Shown piece by piece: positions 6,840 to 7,159 of a DNA stretch of 7,159 nucleotides. The stretch is from contig NZVJ01000097.1 of assembly GCA_002701455.1 (NCBI GenBank), positions 1-7,159 of the forward strand, given 5' to 3'. Source of the stretch: Rhodospirillaceae bacterium (GTDB lineage Bacteria > Pseudomonadota > Alphaproteobacteria > Thalassobaculales > Thalassobaculaceae). The stretch's first letter is position 1; each line of letters begins with the position of its first letter. A program made the position numbers and the translations under genes. The notes below the pieces were generated by a model, which was not told the origin of the DNA, made no database searches, and saw nothing but the letters and a program-made list of their open reading frames with translations.

Positions 6840-7159
6840 ATGAGCCTTATTCAACTGCCATCATTTATTCCGGCCTCTGCAGAGATTTTTCTCGCTTGCG
6901 CTGGAATGCTGCTTTTAATGGTCGGAGTGTTCCGAAAAACAGAGGGTGCCGGGCTACTTTCAATGGCGACTATTCTTTCTTTTGTAGTCGCTATCGTAGG
7001 AGTCTTTTTATACGGCGGCGAGGAAGATGCATTCTATGGAATGTTTGTCAGCACCAGTTTTACGCAATTTGCGAAAGCCATGATTCTAGCAGGATCAATA
7101 TTGGCCGTTGTTTTAGCAAACGATTATATGAAAATGGAAAATTCGCAACGTTTTGAAGT
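6840..7159 (+). CDS. nuoN: NADH-quinone oxidoreductase subunit N (NuoN), N-terminal part, 3' end outside window
   Basis: This is the first 106 codons (plus two bases) of NuoN, the ND2 counterpart and the antiporter-like pump nearest NuoK. The frame from ATG 6840 is open to the window edge and reads MSLIQLPSFIPASAEIFLAC, then three hydrophobic segments at about 12-31, 38-58 and 78-97. The acidic Glu15 in the first helix, the loop YGGEEDAFYGMFV and the segment FAKAMILAGSILAVVLANDYM followed by RFE fit alphaproteobacterial NuoN, in which RFE(F/Y)PV follows the third helix. Its position directly after nuoM is the usual one. The catalytic lysines and glutamate of the antiporter fold lie beyond the window and cannot be checked. 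A +1-shifted or other frame here encodes an Arg-rich, non-membrane polypeptide and is not the gene. Identification rests on sequence and order. Confidence 0.95.
   Translation, partial: MSLIQLPSFIPASAEIFLACAGMLLLMVGVFRKTEGAGLLSMATILSFVVAIVGVFLYGGEEDAFYGMFVSTSFTQFAKAMILAGSILAVVLANDYMKMENSQRFE

Noticed and set aside
6896..7156. An 86-codon plus-strand frame rich in arginine
   Set aside because: It is a shifted-frame shadow of nuoN, which has its own ribosome binding site and an open frame from 6840.

Overview
The window is a continuous stretch of a bacterial nuo operon, which encodes the proton-pumping NADH:quinone oxidoreductase (respiratory complex I). All recognised genes lie on the + strand, in the order nuoG (3' part), nuoH, nuoI, nuoJ, nuoK, nuoL, nuoM, nuoN (5' part). 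The protein sequences are of the alphaproteobacterial (mitochondria-like) type. Examples are the C-terminal NuoG block around YQGHHGDAGAHRADV, the NuoI end ANGDRWE...DAPYR and the NuoK end [13 protein letters not shown]. From memory, the NuoH sequence is closest to Rhodospirillales-like versions. Base composition looks like low-to-mid forties per cent GC (by eye on a few lines), lower than in many free-living members of that class. I cannot name the genus.

Layout: 2-799 is the C-terminal part of NuoG. A 44-nt spacer (800-843) precedes nuoH (844-1872). NuoI (1891-2379) most likely starts at a TTG codon behind a perfect GGAGG. The longest non-coding stretch, 66 nt (2380-2445), separates nuoI from nuoJ (2446-3051); it and the adjoining nuoI end carry small inverted repeats. 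From there the genes are packed tightly: nuoK (3054-3365), nuoL (3373-5304), nuoM (5309-6823) and nuoN (6840 to the window end), with gaps of 2, 7, 4 and 16 nt. No stretch over 300 bases lacks a gene. I see no RNA gene, mobile element, CRISPR array or convincing terminator.

How the genes work together: NuoG and NuoI belong to the peripheral arm, which carries electrons from NADH along iron-sulphur clusters to quinone. NuoH forms the quinone chamber and the joint with the membrane arm. NuoJ and NuoK link it to the three antiporter-like pump subunits NuoN, NuoM and NuoL. The charged residues known to matter for coupling are present in NuoK, NuoL and NuoM, and both 4Fe-4S motifs are intact in NuoI, so the enzyme looks functional.

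I did not find a new biological system here. The points worth a second look are small: the TTG start of nuoI, a 20-codon reading frame bridging nuoG and nuoH, the inverted-repeat cluster before nuoJ, and the purine-rich nuoJ tail that doubles as the nuoK ribosome binding site.
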